This document shows, one piece after another, positions 9,347-17,585 of a DNA stretch of 64,000 bases (the first letter of the stretch is position 1; each line of letters starts with the position of its first letter). Made by a program: the position numbers and the translations under genes. The notes beneath the pieces are model-generated. The model saw only the letters and a program-made list of their open reading frames with translations, was not told the origin of the DNA and searched no databases. The stretch is from the NCBI GenBank assembly GCA_003443635.1, contig CP031964.1:1582321-1646320 (forward strand), read 5' to 3'. Source of the DNA: Flavobacteriaceae bacterium (GTDB lineage Bacteria > Bacteroidota > Bacteroidia > Flavobacteriales > Flavobacteriaceae).

Positions 9347-10207
9347 TTAAAATGTACGATTTAAGTTAAATCCAAAAAAGATGTCTCCTTCAAAGAAATT
9401 ACCATTTGCTTGATTTAAAAACCCAATAGCGTTTATTGGTCTTGCATTTGTGAATGTTAATTGAAACACGTGCCCACCTGTTTCCAAATCAAAACCGATT
9501 GATAAAGCATTTCTTGCTTCAGAGCCATCAGCTCTATTTAAATGCAAACCATAATCTGCATTAAAAGACCAACGTTTTGTAAACTTATATCGACCTCCAA
9601 AGCCAACTAAATATTGAGCATTATCTTGATTAACCTCTCTAACTAAACCTTCATGAATAAATGTTGGAGCTACTTGTAATGATAAATTTTTATTAAACTT
9701 TCTAGAGATTAACAATTGAGATACGTAACCTAATCGATTGTCAAACTCCAAACCAGGTAAATTATCACTATCTAATCCTGTATTCACCGTAATAGAATTA
9801 TATCCAACTATATTTACAGGAAAGCCTTCTTTTTTTTGTCTCGCAAGACGATATTTCAAAGAGAGCTCATAAATTGCATCAAAAGAACTTCTTGATGCGC
9901 CTATATTAAGCCAATCTGTAAATCCGTAAACAAAATTTAAACGTGTTACAGAATCATCCAACCCAAAAAAAGTATCAATTCCATTTTCTAAACTTCCAAA
10001 ACGGTGTGCTACAATAAATGTCAAATCTCCTTTTGCAACTAATTTAGTGGATTCAAAATTTACGATTTTTAAGCCCTTAAATGCAGCATCTTCATATTGA
10101 CTTTCTGTTTCATCTATTTCTAACTCATCTAATAAGTCATCTTGAGAAAATGATAGTAATGGTATACATAATAAGAATGTTAGAATGTACTTGTAATTTA
10201 ATTTCAT
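9347..10207 (-). CDS. DUF5777 family beta-barrel protein
   Basis: A 286-residue protein with a cleavable signal (residues 1-21, ending SFS-Q), an acidic linker, and a C-terminal body of amphipathic beta strands ending in an aromatic residue (GFNLNRTF), as in outer-membrane barrels. Blocks such as IVAHRFGSLENGIDTFFGLD and NFVYGFTDWLNIGASRS are those of DUF5777, a Bacteroidota family of unknown function often found beside cytochrome c-like and YceI genes. It sits between the OB-fold protein (7 bp) and the heme lipoprotein (11 bp). Confidence 0.8.
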   Translation of the reverse strand: MKLNYKYILTFLLCIPLLSFSQDDLLDELEIDETESQYEDAAFKGLKIVNFESTKLVAKGDLTFIVAHRFGSLENGIDTFFGLDDSVTRLNFVYGFTDWLNIGASRSSFDAIYELSLKYRLARQKKEGFPVNIVGYNSITVNTGLDSDNLPGLEFDNRLGYVSQLLISRKFNKNLSLQVAPTFIHEGLVREVNQDNAQYLVGFGGRYKFTKRWSFNADYGLHLNRADGSEARNALSIGFDLETGGHVFQLTFTNARPINAIGFLNQANGNFFEGDIFFGFNLNRTF

Positions 10208-10214
10208 AGTATAA

Positions 10215-10595
10215 TTAATTAATAATGTTTGTTTGATCTATTTTTATTTGCTCTAATAAATCGTCATACCCAATAAAACGACCTTTAACAGTAACTACCT
10301 TATTAAGTGATAATTCTTCTGTTATGGATACATCAAATACACAAAAAATAGTACTGTTTATTGTGAGATCATTAGTATTAAGCTCTGTAATACTACCTTG
10401 TACCTCAATAGTTTTATTTAAATACTTTTTTTCTGCTGCTATAGGGTCATCTATAAACTCTTTAGAAATATCTTCAGATGTTGTTACGAATTCTGGAGCT
10501 TCAGTTTTTATATCTCTGTGATCTTGATATAAATAATTATATCCTCCAATGCCTATTATGGCTAATACGATTATTACAATAATCCATTTTTTCAT
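10215..10595 (-). CDS. membrane-anchored OB-fold (tRNA_anti-like) protein
   Basis: A 126-residue protein with an N-terminal transmembrane anchor (about residues 4-22). The following domain (KYLNKTIEVQGSITELN, then two strands and VVTVKGRFIGYDDL) resembles the periplasmic OB-fold family named tRNA_anti-like. It is not expected to act on tRNA. It is the first gene of the four-gene envelope operon running to the YceI gene. No clear promoter was seen upstream, where the sequence is made of gene fragments. Confidence 0.7.
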   Translation of the reverse strand: MKKWIIVIIVLAIIGIGGYNYLYQDHRDIKTEAPEFVTTSEDISKEFIDDPIAAEKKYLNKTIEVQGSITELNTNDLTINSTIFCVFDVSITEELSLNKVVTVKGRFIGYDDLLEQIKIDQTNIIN

Positions 10596-10813
10596 ATATG
10601 GTTAATTATATATTAATATAAAATTCTGTGAATTTGTGACTAGGAAGAAAGCTGGTTGCCGCGTTATAGTCGCAATTATATTTTTAGAATTACAAAAGAG
10701 ATTAATTAATTAGCTAAATACTTTCTTTGAGATTAAATTTTAGCTAGTACTGAAGACATGAGAGTATCACATTTGATAGATCCAAATTCAAAGAGAGAAG
10801 CTCCTTTAGATAA
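10596..10813. other. non-coding stretch with short coding-like fragments
   Basis: No intact gene. On the plus strand a short frame ending at 10817 reads TEDMRVSHLIDPNSKREAPL and looks like the tail of a lost protein. A second short frame around 10637-10714 (TRKKAGCRVIVAII) has no counterpart I recognise. Neither has a credible start. I read the stretch as decayed sequence. Confidence 0.4.
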
Positions 10814-11086
10814 TTAAAAGAGTTCATCTTTTAATATTTGTTTAGAGCGATGAATTCTGACTTTTACATTACTTTCAGTCAGATTTAAACATTTAGATAT
10901 ATCAGAAATACGCATTCTTTCAACTTCTTTTAATATATAAACAGTTTTATATTTTAATGGAAGATTTCCTATCGTTTTTTCAAGAATATATTTCATTTCT
11001 TTTTGTATTATTTCTTTTTCTGGATCTGAACCATCGGGTGATTTAATAATATGAGTTTCTAATGAATTATCGAAATAATAATTGGA
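10814..11086 (-). pseudogene. ECF sigma factor remnant (region 4 and linker only)
   Basis: From the stop at 10814 the minus frame reads back through a complete sigma-70 region 4: LPLKYKTVYILKEVERMRIS, then DISKCLNLTESNVKVRIHRS. Upstream of the only in-frame ATG (10996) the frame still resembles the region 2-4 linker of ECF sigma factors (SPDGSDPEKEIIQKEM) up to about 11080, and then loses resemblance. Region 2, needed for -10 recognition and core binding, is missing. The 60-codon stretch from ATG 10996 might be expressed but cannot be a working sigma factor. Confidence 0.75.
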
Positions 11087-11264
11087 GTTTTTGTACTTGC
11101 TAAAACAAAAATAGGAGCTTATGTAGCTTCTGGTTGGCTTATAGCAATTGCTTTGATATTAATTGTAAGTGGAATATTTATTGATATCGCTGTTAGAGAT
11201 ATTGTTGGCTATTGGTGCCTATGTTTTAGCTAAGCTATCAGTCGAAAAACCAGTTACAGCTTAA
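11084..11264 (+). pseudogene. frameshifted fragment of a small membrane protein
   Basis: On the plus strand, coding-like sequence begins abruptly at about 11084 without a start codon. It reads GVFVLAKTKIGAYVASGWLI and a further hydrophobic helix up to FIDIAVRDIVG (about 11205). The continuation IGAYVLAKLSVEKPVTA with a stop at 11264 lies in the next frame, so one indel near 11203-11208 broke the gene. Family not recognised. It abuts the sigma remnant head to head, as expected if one deletion removed both 5' ends. Confidence 0.55.
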
Positions 11265-11282
11265 TAAATCTAATTACCTAAT

Positions 11283-11325
11283 AAAAAGCGTAACACATTA
11301 AATGATTCTAATGGTTACGCTTTTT
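11283..11325. terminator. rho-independent terminator
   Basis: Perfect 12-bp stem AAAAAGCGTAAC / GTTACGCTTTTT (11283-11294 with 11314-11325) with a 19-nt loop. It closes the decayed plus-strand fragment and the minus-strand thioesterase gene on its other side. Confidence 0.8.
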
Positions 11326-11343
11326 ATAAATAATTATTAATTA

Positions 11344-11880
11344 CTAAAGTTCAACTTTAGCATTATGATTTTCTATTAACTCTAAATACTCATCAATTTT
11401 AAATTCCGAAGCTTTAAAAAGAGTAGATCTTTTTTTAACTTGTTCTTGTCTTTTAATACTTCTGGCAAAACGGCGAATACTACTTTCACAATCTAATATA
11501 AGACCTGGAACTTTAACAGTTTTTCCATCTTCGCCTATTGCTACCATTGTAAAATAGGATGAGTTACAATGTTTAACACTCCCTTGTCTAATATTTTCTG
11601 ATTCTACCCTTACACCAACAACCATTGACGAACCTCCTGTATAATTCACAGATGCTTTAAGAGTTACAATCTCTCCGACCTCAATAGGGTTTAAAAAATC
11701 TACTTTATTTACAGAAGCTGTTACACAATAATTCCTTGAATGTTTCGAAGCACACGCAAAAGCGATTTGATCCATTAAATTTAAGATATAGCCACCATGA
11801 ATTTTACCGCTAAAATTTGAATGAGATGGGAGCATTAATTCTGAAATAGTAATTTGAGAATCCTCTATTTTTTTAAACAT
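11344..11880 (-). CDS. acyl-CoA thioesterase (hotdog fold)
   Basis: A 178-residue cytoplasmic thioesterase of the YciA/BFIT-like acyl-CoA hydrolase group. The motif FSGKIHGGYILNLMDQIAFA, with Asp in the central helix, is the hotdog active-site helix, followed by CVTASVNKVDFLNPIEVGEI. The C-terminal 45 residues are a basic helical extension. The chosen start is ATG 11880: an in-frame TTG at 11895 would overlap the rmuC stop and adds only five residues. It follows rmuC by 11 bp, so both are probably co-transcribed. A second hotdog protein is encoded at 22917-23306. Confidence 0.83.
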   Translation of the reverse strand: MFKKIEDSQITISELMLPSHSNFSGKIHGGYILNLMDQIAFACASKHSRNYCVTASVNKVDFLNPIEVGEIVTLKASVNYTGGSSMVVGVRVESENIRQGSVKHCNSSYFTMVAIGEDGKTVKVPGLILDCESSIRRFARSIKRQEQVKKRSTLFKASEFKIDEYLELIENHNAKVEL

Positions 11881-11891
11881 AGTATTACTTT

Positions 11892-13214
11892 TCAATCTTG
11901 GTCGTCTTCAGCACGCTTTATTATCGCTTCAGGTAACGCTTTTTTTGCTTTAGCTCCCATTTTTTTAAGCTTTTCAACCGATGTAATAAGATTTCCTCTT
12001 CCTTCAACAAGTTTGTTCATAGCTGAAGAATAATCTTTTTTTGCATCATCCATTTTTTTGCCAACACCTGTTAAATCTTTTACTAATCCTTCAAACTTAT
12101 CATATAAGGCACCGGCTTGTCGTGCAATTTCAATAGCATTGCGCTGTTGTTTTTCATTGTTCCACATAGTGTCTATAGTACGTAATGTAGCTAATAGGGT
12201 AGAAGGTGTTACAATTACGATATTACGCTCGAAAGCCTTGTTGTAAAGGTTATTATCCTCATTTATGGCAATAGCAAAAGCTGGTTCTATGGGAATGAAT
12301 AGTAATACAAAATCTGGTGATTCAATATCATATAAATCTTGATAATTTTTATCGCTAAGTTGCTCTACGTGTCTTTTAATAGAATTAATATGTGCTTTTA
12401 AATACATTTCACGATCATCTTCTTCTGCATTAACATAACGTTCATAATCAGTTAAAGATACTTTAGAGTCAATAATCATTTTTTTACTATCAGGAAGATG
12501 TAATACTACATCTGGAAGTACTCGAGTACCATCTTCTAAAGTAAAACTTTGTTGCATAAAATATTCTCTATCTTTTTCCAATCCAGATTTTTCAAGTACA
12601 CGCTCTAAAACCAATTCGCCCCAGTTACCTTGCATTTTATTATCTCCTTTTAAAGCTTTAGTAAGATTAGTAGTTTCTTTAGCCATTTGCTGATTTAAAT
12701 CTTTTAGGCCTAGTAACTGTTCTTTTAAAGCTGAATGCATACTGATGCTCTCTTTTTGAGAATCTTCAACTTTTTTCTCGAAAATTTGTATTTTTTCTTG
12801 AAGTGGATTTAAAATCTGTTTGATATTTTCTTTGTTCTGAAGCGTAAACTTTTCTGATTTTTCATCTAGAATTTTAGTAGCTAATAACTCAAAATCCTTG
12901 CGAAGTTGTTCTTGTTGTTTTGCGATTTCTCCATCTCTTTTAATACTTGATTGCTGAATATTTTCAAATTCAATATTTTTTTGAGCTAATTCAATATTTA
13001 ACCCTTCACGCTCATCTCTAAACGTATCACGTTCTACTTCTAAAGCATTAATAGTGTTTCTTAATTCGTTAATGGTATTAGTTGATTGATGTTGTCGTTC
13101 TTCTAAGGTACTTTTTTCACCTTTACTTTTTAGTTTAGAAAATAACATACCAAGGTAAGCACCAACAGAAGCAGCAAGTATAATAGAAATGATGAGAATT
13201 AAGCTATCGCTCAT
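11892..13214 (-). CDS. rmuC: DNA recombination protein RmuC
   Basis: A 440-residue RmuC. An N-terminal membrane helix (residues 3-25) is followed by a long coiled coil (about 30-180, rich in Glu, Gln and Lys), and then by the conserved nuclease-like core with GNWGELVLERVLEKSGL, LPDSKKMIIDSKVSLTDYER and FVLLFIPIEPAFA. In E. coli RmuC limits inversions between short inverted repeats; its PD-(D/E)xK-like core suggests nuclease activity. A TATCTTTG element lies just upstream (13234-13241 on the minus strand). Confidence 0.92.
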   Translation of the reverse strand: MSDSLILIISIILAASVGAYLGMLFSKLKSKGEKSTLEERQHQSTNTINELRNTINALEVERDTFRDEREGLNIELAQKNIEFENIQQSSIKRDGEIAKQQEQLRKDFELLATKILDEKSEKFTLQNKENIKQILNPLQEKIQIFEKKVEDSQKESISMHSALKEQLLGLKDLNQQMAKETTNLTKALKGDNKMQGNWGELVLERVLEKSGLEKDREYFMQQSFTLEDGTRVLPDVVLHLPDSKKMIIDSKVSLTDYERYVNAEEDDREMYLKAHINSIKRHVEQLSDKNYQDLYDIESPDFVLLFIPIEPAFAIAINEDNNLYNKAFERNIVIVTPSTLLATLRTIDTMWNNEKQQRNAIEIARQAGALYDKFEGLVKDLTGVGKKMDDAKKDYSSAMNKLVEGRGNLITSVEKLKKMGAKAKKALPEAIIKRAEDDQD

Positions 13215-13311
13215 AAAATGAATAGAATTTACTCAAAGATAAATTTTTTAACTAGAAGAAAAAGAGATTAAAGTATGAAGTTTTTAATTATAAGATTGCT
13301 GATCAAATAAT

Positions 13312-14106
13312 CTACTTGTTTATTTTAAATCCACCATTTATATCATCAAATACAATTAAATCTTTAGGAAATAAAGTATTAAAAATACCTTGTTTTATTA
13401 AGCTTTTTGGAGTACCCATTGTAACACTATTCTCAGTCATCACAATCATTTTATCACATAACTGAATGGCTAAATCGATTTCGTGAGATGAAAATAAAAT
13501 GGTTTTTTTAGTGTCTTTAGCAAGCTTTTGTAATAATTTTAAAACATAAGCTTTATGATACATGTCGAGATGTGTAGTAGGCTCATCTAAAATAATTAAA
13601 GAGGTATCCTGAGCCAATGCACGTGAAATCATTACTTTTTGAAGTTGTCCATCGCTAAGTTCAAAACAGCGTTTAGATTTTAAATCTTCAATATTAGTGA
13701 GCTTCAGTGCATTTTTTACAATATTTCTATCTTTTTCAGATAAGTTACCTACCCAATTGGTATAAGGCTGCCTTCCTAAAGAAACAAGTTCTGAAACAGT
13801 GAGGTTTTTAGAAACAATTTGCTCTGTTAATACTAGGCTTAACACTTTTGCTAAATCTATACTATTATAATGAGTCAATTTCTTTCCTTCAATTGAAATA
13901 CTGCCACTTATTGGGTTTTGAACTTTTGTAAGAGTTCTTAATAATGTAGATTTTCCGATACCATTGGCACCAACTAATCCAATTAATTCACCTTGTTGTA
14001 ATTGAATATTAATGTTAGAAGCAATAACGGATTTTGCTTTTTTAGATTGATACCCCACGGACAAGGCTTCAGTTTTTAAAACGATATGTGATATGTTTTC
14101 ATTCAT
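13312..14106 (-). CDS. btuD: ABC transporter ATP-binding protein, cobalamin/siderophore type (BtuD-like)
   Basis: The ATPase of an importer for corrinoids or iron chelates, bound to the inside of the membrane. Walker A GANGIGKST, signature LSDGQLQKVMISRAL, Walker B LIILDEPTTHLD and the switch SSHEIDLA are all intact. The start at ATG 14106 has AAGG seven bases upstream and follows the permease stop by 8 bp; an earlier ATG at 14151 would overlap the permease. It is the last gene of a btuF-btuC-btuD-like operon. The B12 assignment comes from the flanking cob genes, because FecE and BtuD are hard to separate by sequence. Confidence 0.85.
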   Translation of the reverse strand: MNENISHIVLKTEALSVGYQSKKAKSVIASNINIQLQQGELIGLVGANGIGKSTLLRTLTKVQNPISGSISIEGKKLTHYNSIDLAKVLSLVLTEQIVSKNLTVSELVSLGRQPYTNWVGNLSEKDRNIVKNALKLTNIEDLKSKRCFELSDGQLQKVMISRALAQDTSLIILDEPTTHLDMYHKAYVLKLLQKLAKDTKKTILFSSHEIDLAIQLCDKMIVMTENSVTMGTPKSLIKQGIFNTLFPKDLIVFDDINGGFKINK

Positions 14107-14114
14107 TTTACACC

Positions 14115-15146
14115 TTAAAATATCATTTTTCGTTTTCTCACTAATAACCAAATCACTACAGGCGATCCAACTAAAGATGTAATAGCATTAATAGGTAGTG
14201 TATAATCACTAGTTGGTAGTTGTGCAACACTATCACAAATAAGCATTACAATAGCTCCAAATAAAAATACAGCAGGTAATAATATTTTATGATTAGAGGT
14301 ATTAAAAATTTGACGTGTCATATGTGGTATAGCTAAACCAATAAAAGCAATAGGGCCAGTAAACGCAGTAATTGTTCCTGCTAAAAAACTTGTAGCTAGT
14401 ATAATGATCATTCGACTTCGCTTCATATTTACCCCTAAGCTTTTTGCATAATTTTCACCTAATAAAAGTGTATTTAATGCTTTTATAGAAAAGATACTTA
14501 ATAAAACCCCAGCACCATATATTATAAATAATATAAATATCTCATTCCAGGTTAAATTACCTAAGCTTCCAAACCCCCAAAAGAAATATTGCTGTAGCTG
14601 TTCGGCAGAACTAAAATAAGAAAGCACACTTACAATCGCAGCTGTAATACTTCCAAACATTAAACCTATAATAAGTATTGCCATAGTATCTCGCACTTTT
14701 GTAGAAACTAATAATACAGCTAGTAGTACCAAAAAACTACCTAAACTTGCAGCAATCACAATAGTCCATTTTGAAATTAACATACCTGCTAATACGCCTC
14801 CAAAAATTGACGCGCCCATAATTACTAACGCAACGCCTAAACTCGCACCAGAAGTGATTCCTAAAACAAAAGGTCCTGCAAGTGGGTTTCTGAATAATGT
14901 CTGCATCATCAGCCCAGAAATACCTAAACCAGACCCAACAATAATAGCGGTAATGGCTTTAGGTAACCTATAATCTTTTACAATATATATCCAAGATTGT
15001 TTTTCAACTTCAGCACCAATTAAACTATTAAAAACGTCATCAAAAGGAATGATAATGGAACCCAAACTAATATTTAATAAAAAGCAAAGTACTAGTACAA
15101 TTGCTAATATTATAAAAGAGAGTTTATATGACTTTGAAATAGCCAA
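14115..15146 (-). CDS. btuC: FecCD/BtuC-family ABC permease
   Basis: The inner-membrane channel subunit of the corrinoid importer: 343 residues with about ten membrane helices. Family blocks are RLPKAITAIIVGSGLGISG, LMMQTLFRNPLAGPFVLGIT and GPIAFIGLAIPHMTRQIF. The start is a TTG at 15146 placed directly after the stop of the substrate-binding gene (15147), with the preceding in-frame codon being a stop, so translation is tightly coupled. No in-frame ATG exists near the N-terminus. Confidence 0.88.
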   Translation of the reverse strand: MAISKSYKLSFIILAIVLVLCFLLNISLGSIIIPFDDVFNSLIGAEVEKQSWIYIVKDYRLPKAITAIIVGSGLGISGLMMQTLFRNPLAGPFVLGITSGASLGVALVIMGASIFGGVLAGMLISKWTIVIAASLGSFLVLLAVLLVSTKVRDTMAILIIGLMFGSITAAIVSVLSYFSSAEQLQQYFFWGFGSLGNLTWNEIFILFIIYGAGVLLSIFSIKALNTLLLGENYAKSLGVNMKRSRMIIILATSFLAGTITAFTGPIAFIGLAIPHMTRQIFNTSNHKILLPAVFLFGAIVMLICDSVAQLPTSDYTLPINAITSLVGSPVVIWLLVRKRKMIF

Positions 15147-16289
15147 CTATTTTAAAACTTTAAAAAAGAAAGATTCATAATCAGGTAATAATTGTGGATG
15201 TGAAATAGAAATGATATCTTTTAAAATAAGATCAGGACGTAAAGGTCCTAACTCGTAATAAAGAAGTCCTCCTTTGGCTCCTATTTTATTAGTATAAGTA
15301 TATATTTTATTATTTTTATAAGCATCAAAATAAGTGTATCCTTTATTTTTTGAAGCCATTTGCGCCTTGTTTTCAAAACTACCAGCACCTATCCATAATT
15401 CAGCTTCTTTTGCTCTTTCAAGTACGTTTTCAAAATTTAGCTGTAAACTACCGGTATTGTCAGTGTCTTTCCAAAGATATTCTGTATTTGCATCTTCTAG
15501 ATATTTGGCAACAAAACTTTTTCCACCAGGAATATTCCAGACGTCTTTAAAAGTAGATCCAGAAAATACAATCGGTTTTTCTTTAACGTTTAGTGCTGTT
15601 TGCTTGGCTTCTAAATAATCTGCTTCTATTGTTTTAAAGATAGTATTTGCTTCTTCTTCTTTATCAAAAAAAGCAGCAATAAATTTTATCCATTCTGCTC
15701 TTCCTAATGGATGTTGTTCTGTCCAGGCACCATCTAAAACTACAGGGATTTCAAATTTCTCAATTTGATCTAATGTTTTATTATTTCCGTTTACAGAGAA
15801 TCCAATCACTAACTCTGGAGCTAATTCTAAAAGTAATTCCATGTTTAATTCTAAATCATTATTGAGATCTTTAATTTTTCCGCTATCGATATTTGCTCTT
15901 GTCTTTTCTGAAGAAATATAATCAGTACTTGGAAATCCAACTAATAAACTATCAACATTTAAATACTCTAAAGATGGAATATTAGTGGTAGACATAACAA
16001 CCACACTTTGTATGGGGAGTTGTATGATGTGTGTATTTTTATCTTGTTTTGGTAGAGAATTTCCTTTTTTAACAAGGAGATAACGAAATGTTTTTTCACT
16101 AGCTGGCCAAGCAGAAGTTACTTTTATTTCCTTATAGGCTTCGTGTTTTGTTATTGAAAAACCTTTTGCATATTTAATTTCCTGAGATACTCCAGTTTTA
16201 GCTTCTGATGCTACTAAAACATCTTTTTTTTCTTCTTTACAAGAAAAGAAAACAAGAGAAAACCCTATGATAATAATTAAAAATCGCAT
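15147..16289 (-). CDS. btuF: substrate-binding lipoprotein of the corrinoid ABC importer (BtuF-like)
   Basis: A periplasmic binding protein of the TroA/FecB/BtuF class, 380 residues, with a lipoprotein signal (SLVFFSC, Cys17). Typical blocks are VVVMSTTNIPSLEYLNVDSL, LLLELAPELVIGFSVNG and SGSTFKDVWNIPGGKSF, followed by a C-terminal lobe. It heads the operon with the permease and ATPase. The neighbouring cobCSTU genes and B12 riboswitch indicate cobalamin or cobinamide as ligand rather than a siderophore. It is divergent from the PP-loop gene at 16376. Confidence 0.85.
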   Translation of the reverse strand: MRFLIIIIGFSLVFFSCKEEKKDVLVASEAKTGVSQEIKYAKGFSITKHEAYKEIKVTSAWPASEKTFRYLLVKKGNSLPKQDKNTHIIQLPIQSVVVMSTTNIPSLEYLNVDSLLVGFPSTDYISSEKTRANIDSGKIKDLNNDLELNMELLLELAPELVIGFSVNGNNKTLDQIEKFEIPVVLDGAWTEQHPLGRAEWIKFIAAFFDKEEEANTIFKTIEADYLEAKQTALNVKEKPIVFSGSTFKDVWNIPGGKSFVAKYLEDANTEYLWKDTDNTGSLQLNFENVLERAKEAELWIGAGSFENKAQMASKNKGYTYFDAYKNNKIYTYTNKIGAKGGLLYYELGPLRPDLILKDIISISHPQLLPDYESFFFKVLK

Positions 16290-16324
16290 CGATAAAAATT
16301 AGAAATCAAAATTCGTTATTTTTT

Positions 16325-16355
16325 TTGTAATACCCTCTACATAAAGTTACTTTTG
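16325..16355 (+). promoter_or_regulatory. promoter of the PP-loop ATPase gene
   Basis: TTG at 16325-16327 and TACTTTTG at 16348-16355, separated by 20 bp, fit the Bacteroidota consensus. The start codon is 20 bp further on at 16376. Confidence 0.65.
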
Positions 16356-16375
16356 AAGCATTAAAACTTGTTTAG

Positions 16376-17023
16376 ATGAATTTTTTATGCTCTTGGAGTG
16401 GGGGAAAAGACAGTTGTTATGCATTTTATAAGGCCGTACAGCTTGGATATAACCCTATGATACTTTTAAATGTTATGAATGAGTATGGTGACTGTTCTCG
16501 CTCACATGGAATTTCTAGAGAAGTGCTTTTAGCACAGTCTGAGGCTATAGAAGTTCCTATTCATTTTTTTAATAGTACCTGGGAACATTATGAAGAAAAC
16601 TATGTCAAGCATTTAAAAGATTTGACTAAACACCATGCGATTACACATACTGTTTTTGGGGATATTGATATCGATTCGCATCGTGCTTGGGAAGAAAAAG
16701 TATCTAATGCTGCAGGCGTTGAAGCTATTTTACCATTATGGCAGCAGAATAGAAAACTATTAGTGCTAGAAATGATAGCTAATGGTATAGAAGCCATGAT
16801 TGTTTCTTGTAATCAACAATTAGGACCAGAGTTTTTAGGAAGAACCATTAATGCTTCATTATTAGAGGAGTTTGAATCTATAGGTATAGATGCTTGTGGA
16901 GAAAATGGGGAGTATCACACATTAGTAGTTAACGCTCCCTTTTTTAAACATAAACTTAATGTTGAGGTAAAAGAAAAAGTAATTTCTAGTAATTACAATT
17001 TTGCAGAATTAAAACTTAACTAA
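16376..17023 (+). CDS. PP-loop ATPase, Dph6/diphthine-ammonia-ligase-like (first copy)
   Basis: A 215-residue protein of the COG2102 group (adenine-nucleotide alpha hydrolase fold). The ATP-pyrophosphatase loop SGGKDS is at residues 8-13, HGISREVLLAQ follows, FGDI is at 94-97 and CGENGEYHT at 174-182. In eukaryotes the related Dph6 activates diphthine with ATP and turns a carboxylate into an amide with ammonia. Bacteria have no diphthamide, so the substrate must differ. Position between the BtuF operon and cobC points to corrinoid metabolism. The 3' end overlaps the convergent cobC by 8 bp. A second, divergent copy lies at 22198-22917. Confidence 0.8.
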   Translation: MNFLCSWSGGKDSCYAFYKAVQLGYNPMILLNVMNEYGDCSRSHGISREVLLAQSEAIEVPIHFFNSTWEHYEENYVKHLKDLTKHHAITHTVFGDIDIDSHRAWEEKVSNAAGVEAILPLWQQNRKLLVLEMIANGIEAMIVSCNQQLGPEFLGRTINASLLEEFESIGIDACGENGEYHTLVVNAPFFKHKLNVEVKEKVISSNYNFAELKLN

Positions 17024-17585
17024 TATTTATTTTCGAAACAATTTTTAATTTACTCTCCTCTTTTTTAAGATGAAAAACCTCTCCGTATTGTATTTTTATA
17101 CTGAATGATTTTTCTAAAGGTATATTTAAGAGTTTGGCTAATAAACTTCTTATAGGACCAGCATGTGTTACAATAATTACATCTTTCTTGCTTTTAAACA
17201 AAGTTAATTCTTCAAAAAAATCAGATACTCTGGAGGCTAATTGTATATATGACTCTCCATTAGGAGTTTTTATATTTACAAAATCTTTCATCCAAGGGTC
17301 AATTTCTTCTGAAGGAATGACATTCCATGGTTTCATTTCCCAATTTCCAAAATTCAATTCTTTTAATCGATTATCATAAGTAACTTCAGTATCAAATTCT
17401 TGTGCGAGTAAATCACAACGTTTTAAAGGACTACTAATCACATTATAAATTCTGTCATTAGGAATTTGAGAACGAATCGTTTCAAATTCTTTAATATAAT
17501 TTTCAACTAAATCTAAATTGGTTTGCCCGTAACAAATCCCTTTTTCTATTTTAGGAGTTGTATGTCTAATTATATAAATGTCCAT
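17016..17585 (-). CDS. cobC: alpha-ribazole phosphatase (histidine phosphatase family)
   Basis: A 189-residue phosphoglycerate-mutase-like phosphatase. RHT at residues 7-9 carries the phosphoryl-accepting His8, the block GICYGQTNLDL is typical of CobC, and the second active-site His is in THAGPIRSLL (about residue 141). It is expected to remove the 5'-phosphate from alpha-ribazole phosphate or from adenosylcobalamin phosphate in the last steps of nucleotide-loop assembly. Its start overlaps the end of cobS by 16 bp, supporting a cobU-cobT-cobS-cobC operon. Confidence 0.88.
   Translation of the reverse strand: MDIYIIRHTTPKIEKGICYGQTNLDLVENYIKEFETIRSQIPNDRIYNVISSPLKRCDLLAQEFDTEVTYDNRLKELNFGNWEMKPWNVIPSEEIDPWMKDFVNIKTPNGESYIQLASRVSDFFEELTLFKSKKDVIIVTHAGPIRSLLAKLLNIPLEKSFSIKIQYGEVFHLKKEESKLKIVSKINIS

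Noticed and set aside
14107..14151. Longer start for the BtuD-like ATPase
   Set aside because: It would overlap the permease gene; ATG 14106 has an AAGG ribosome site and fits the family.
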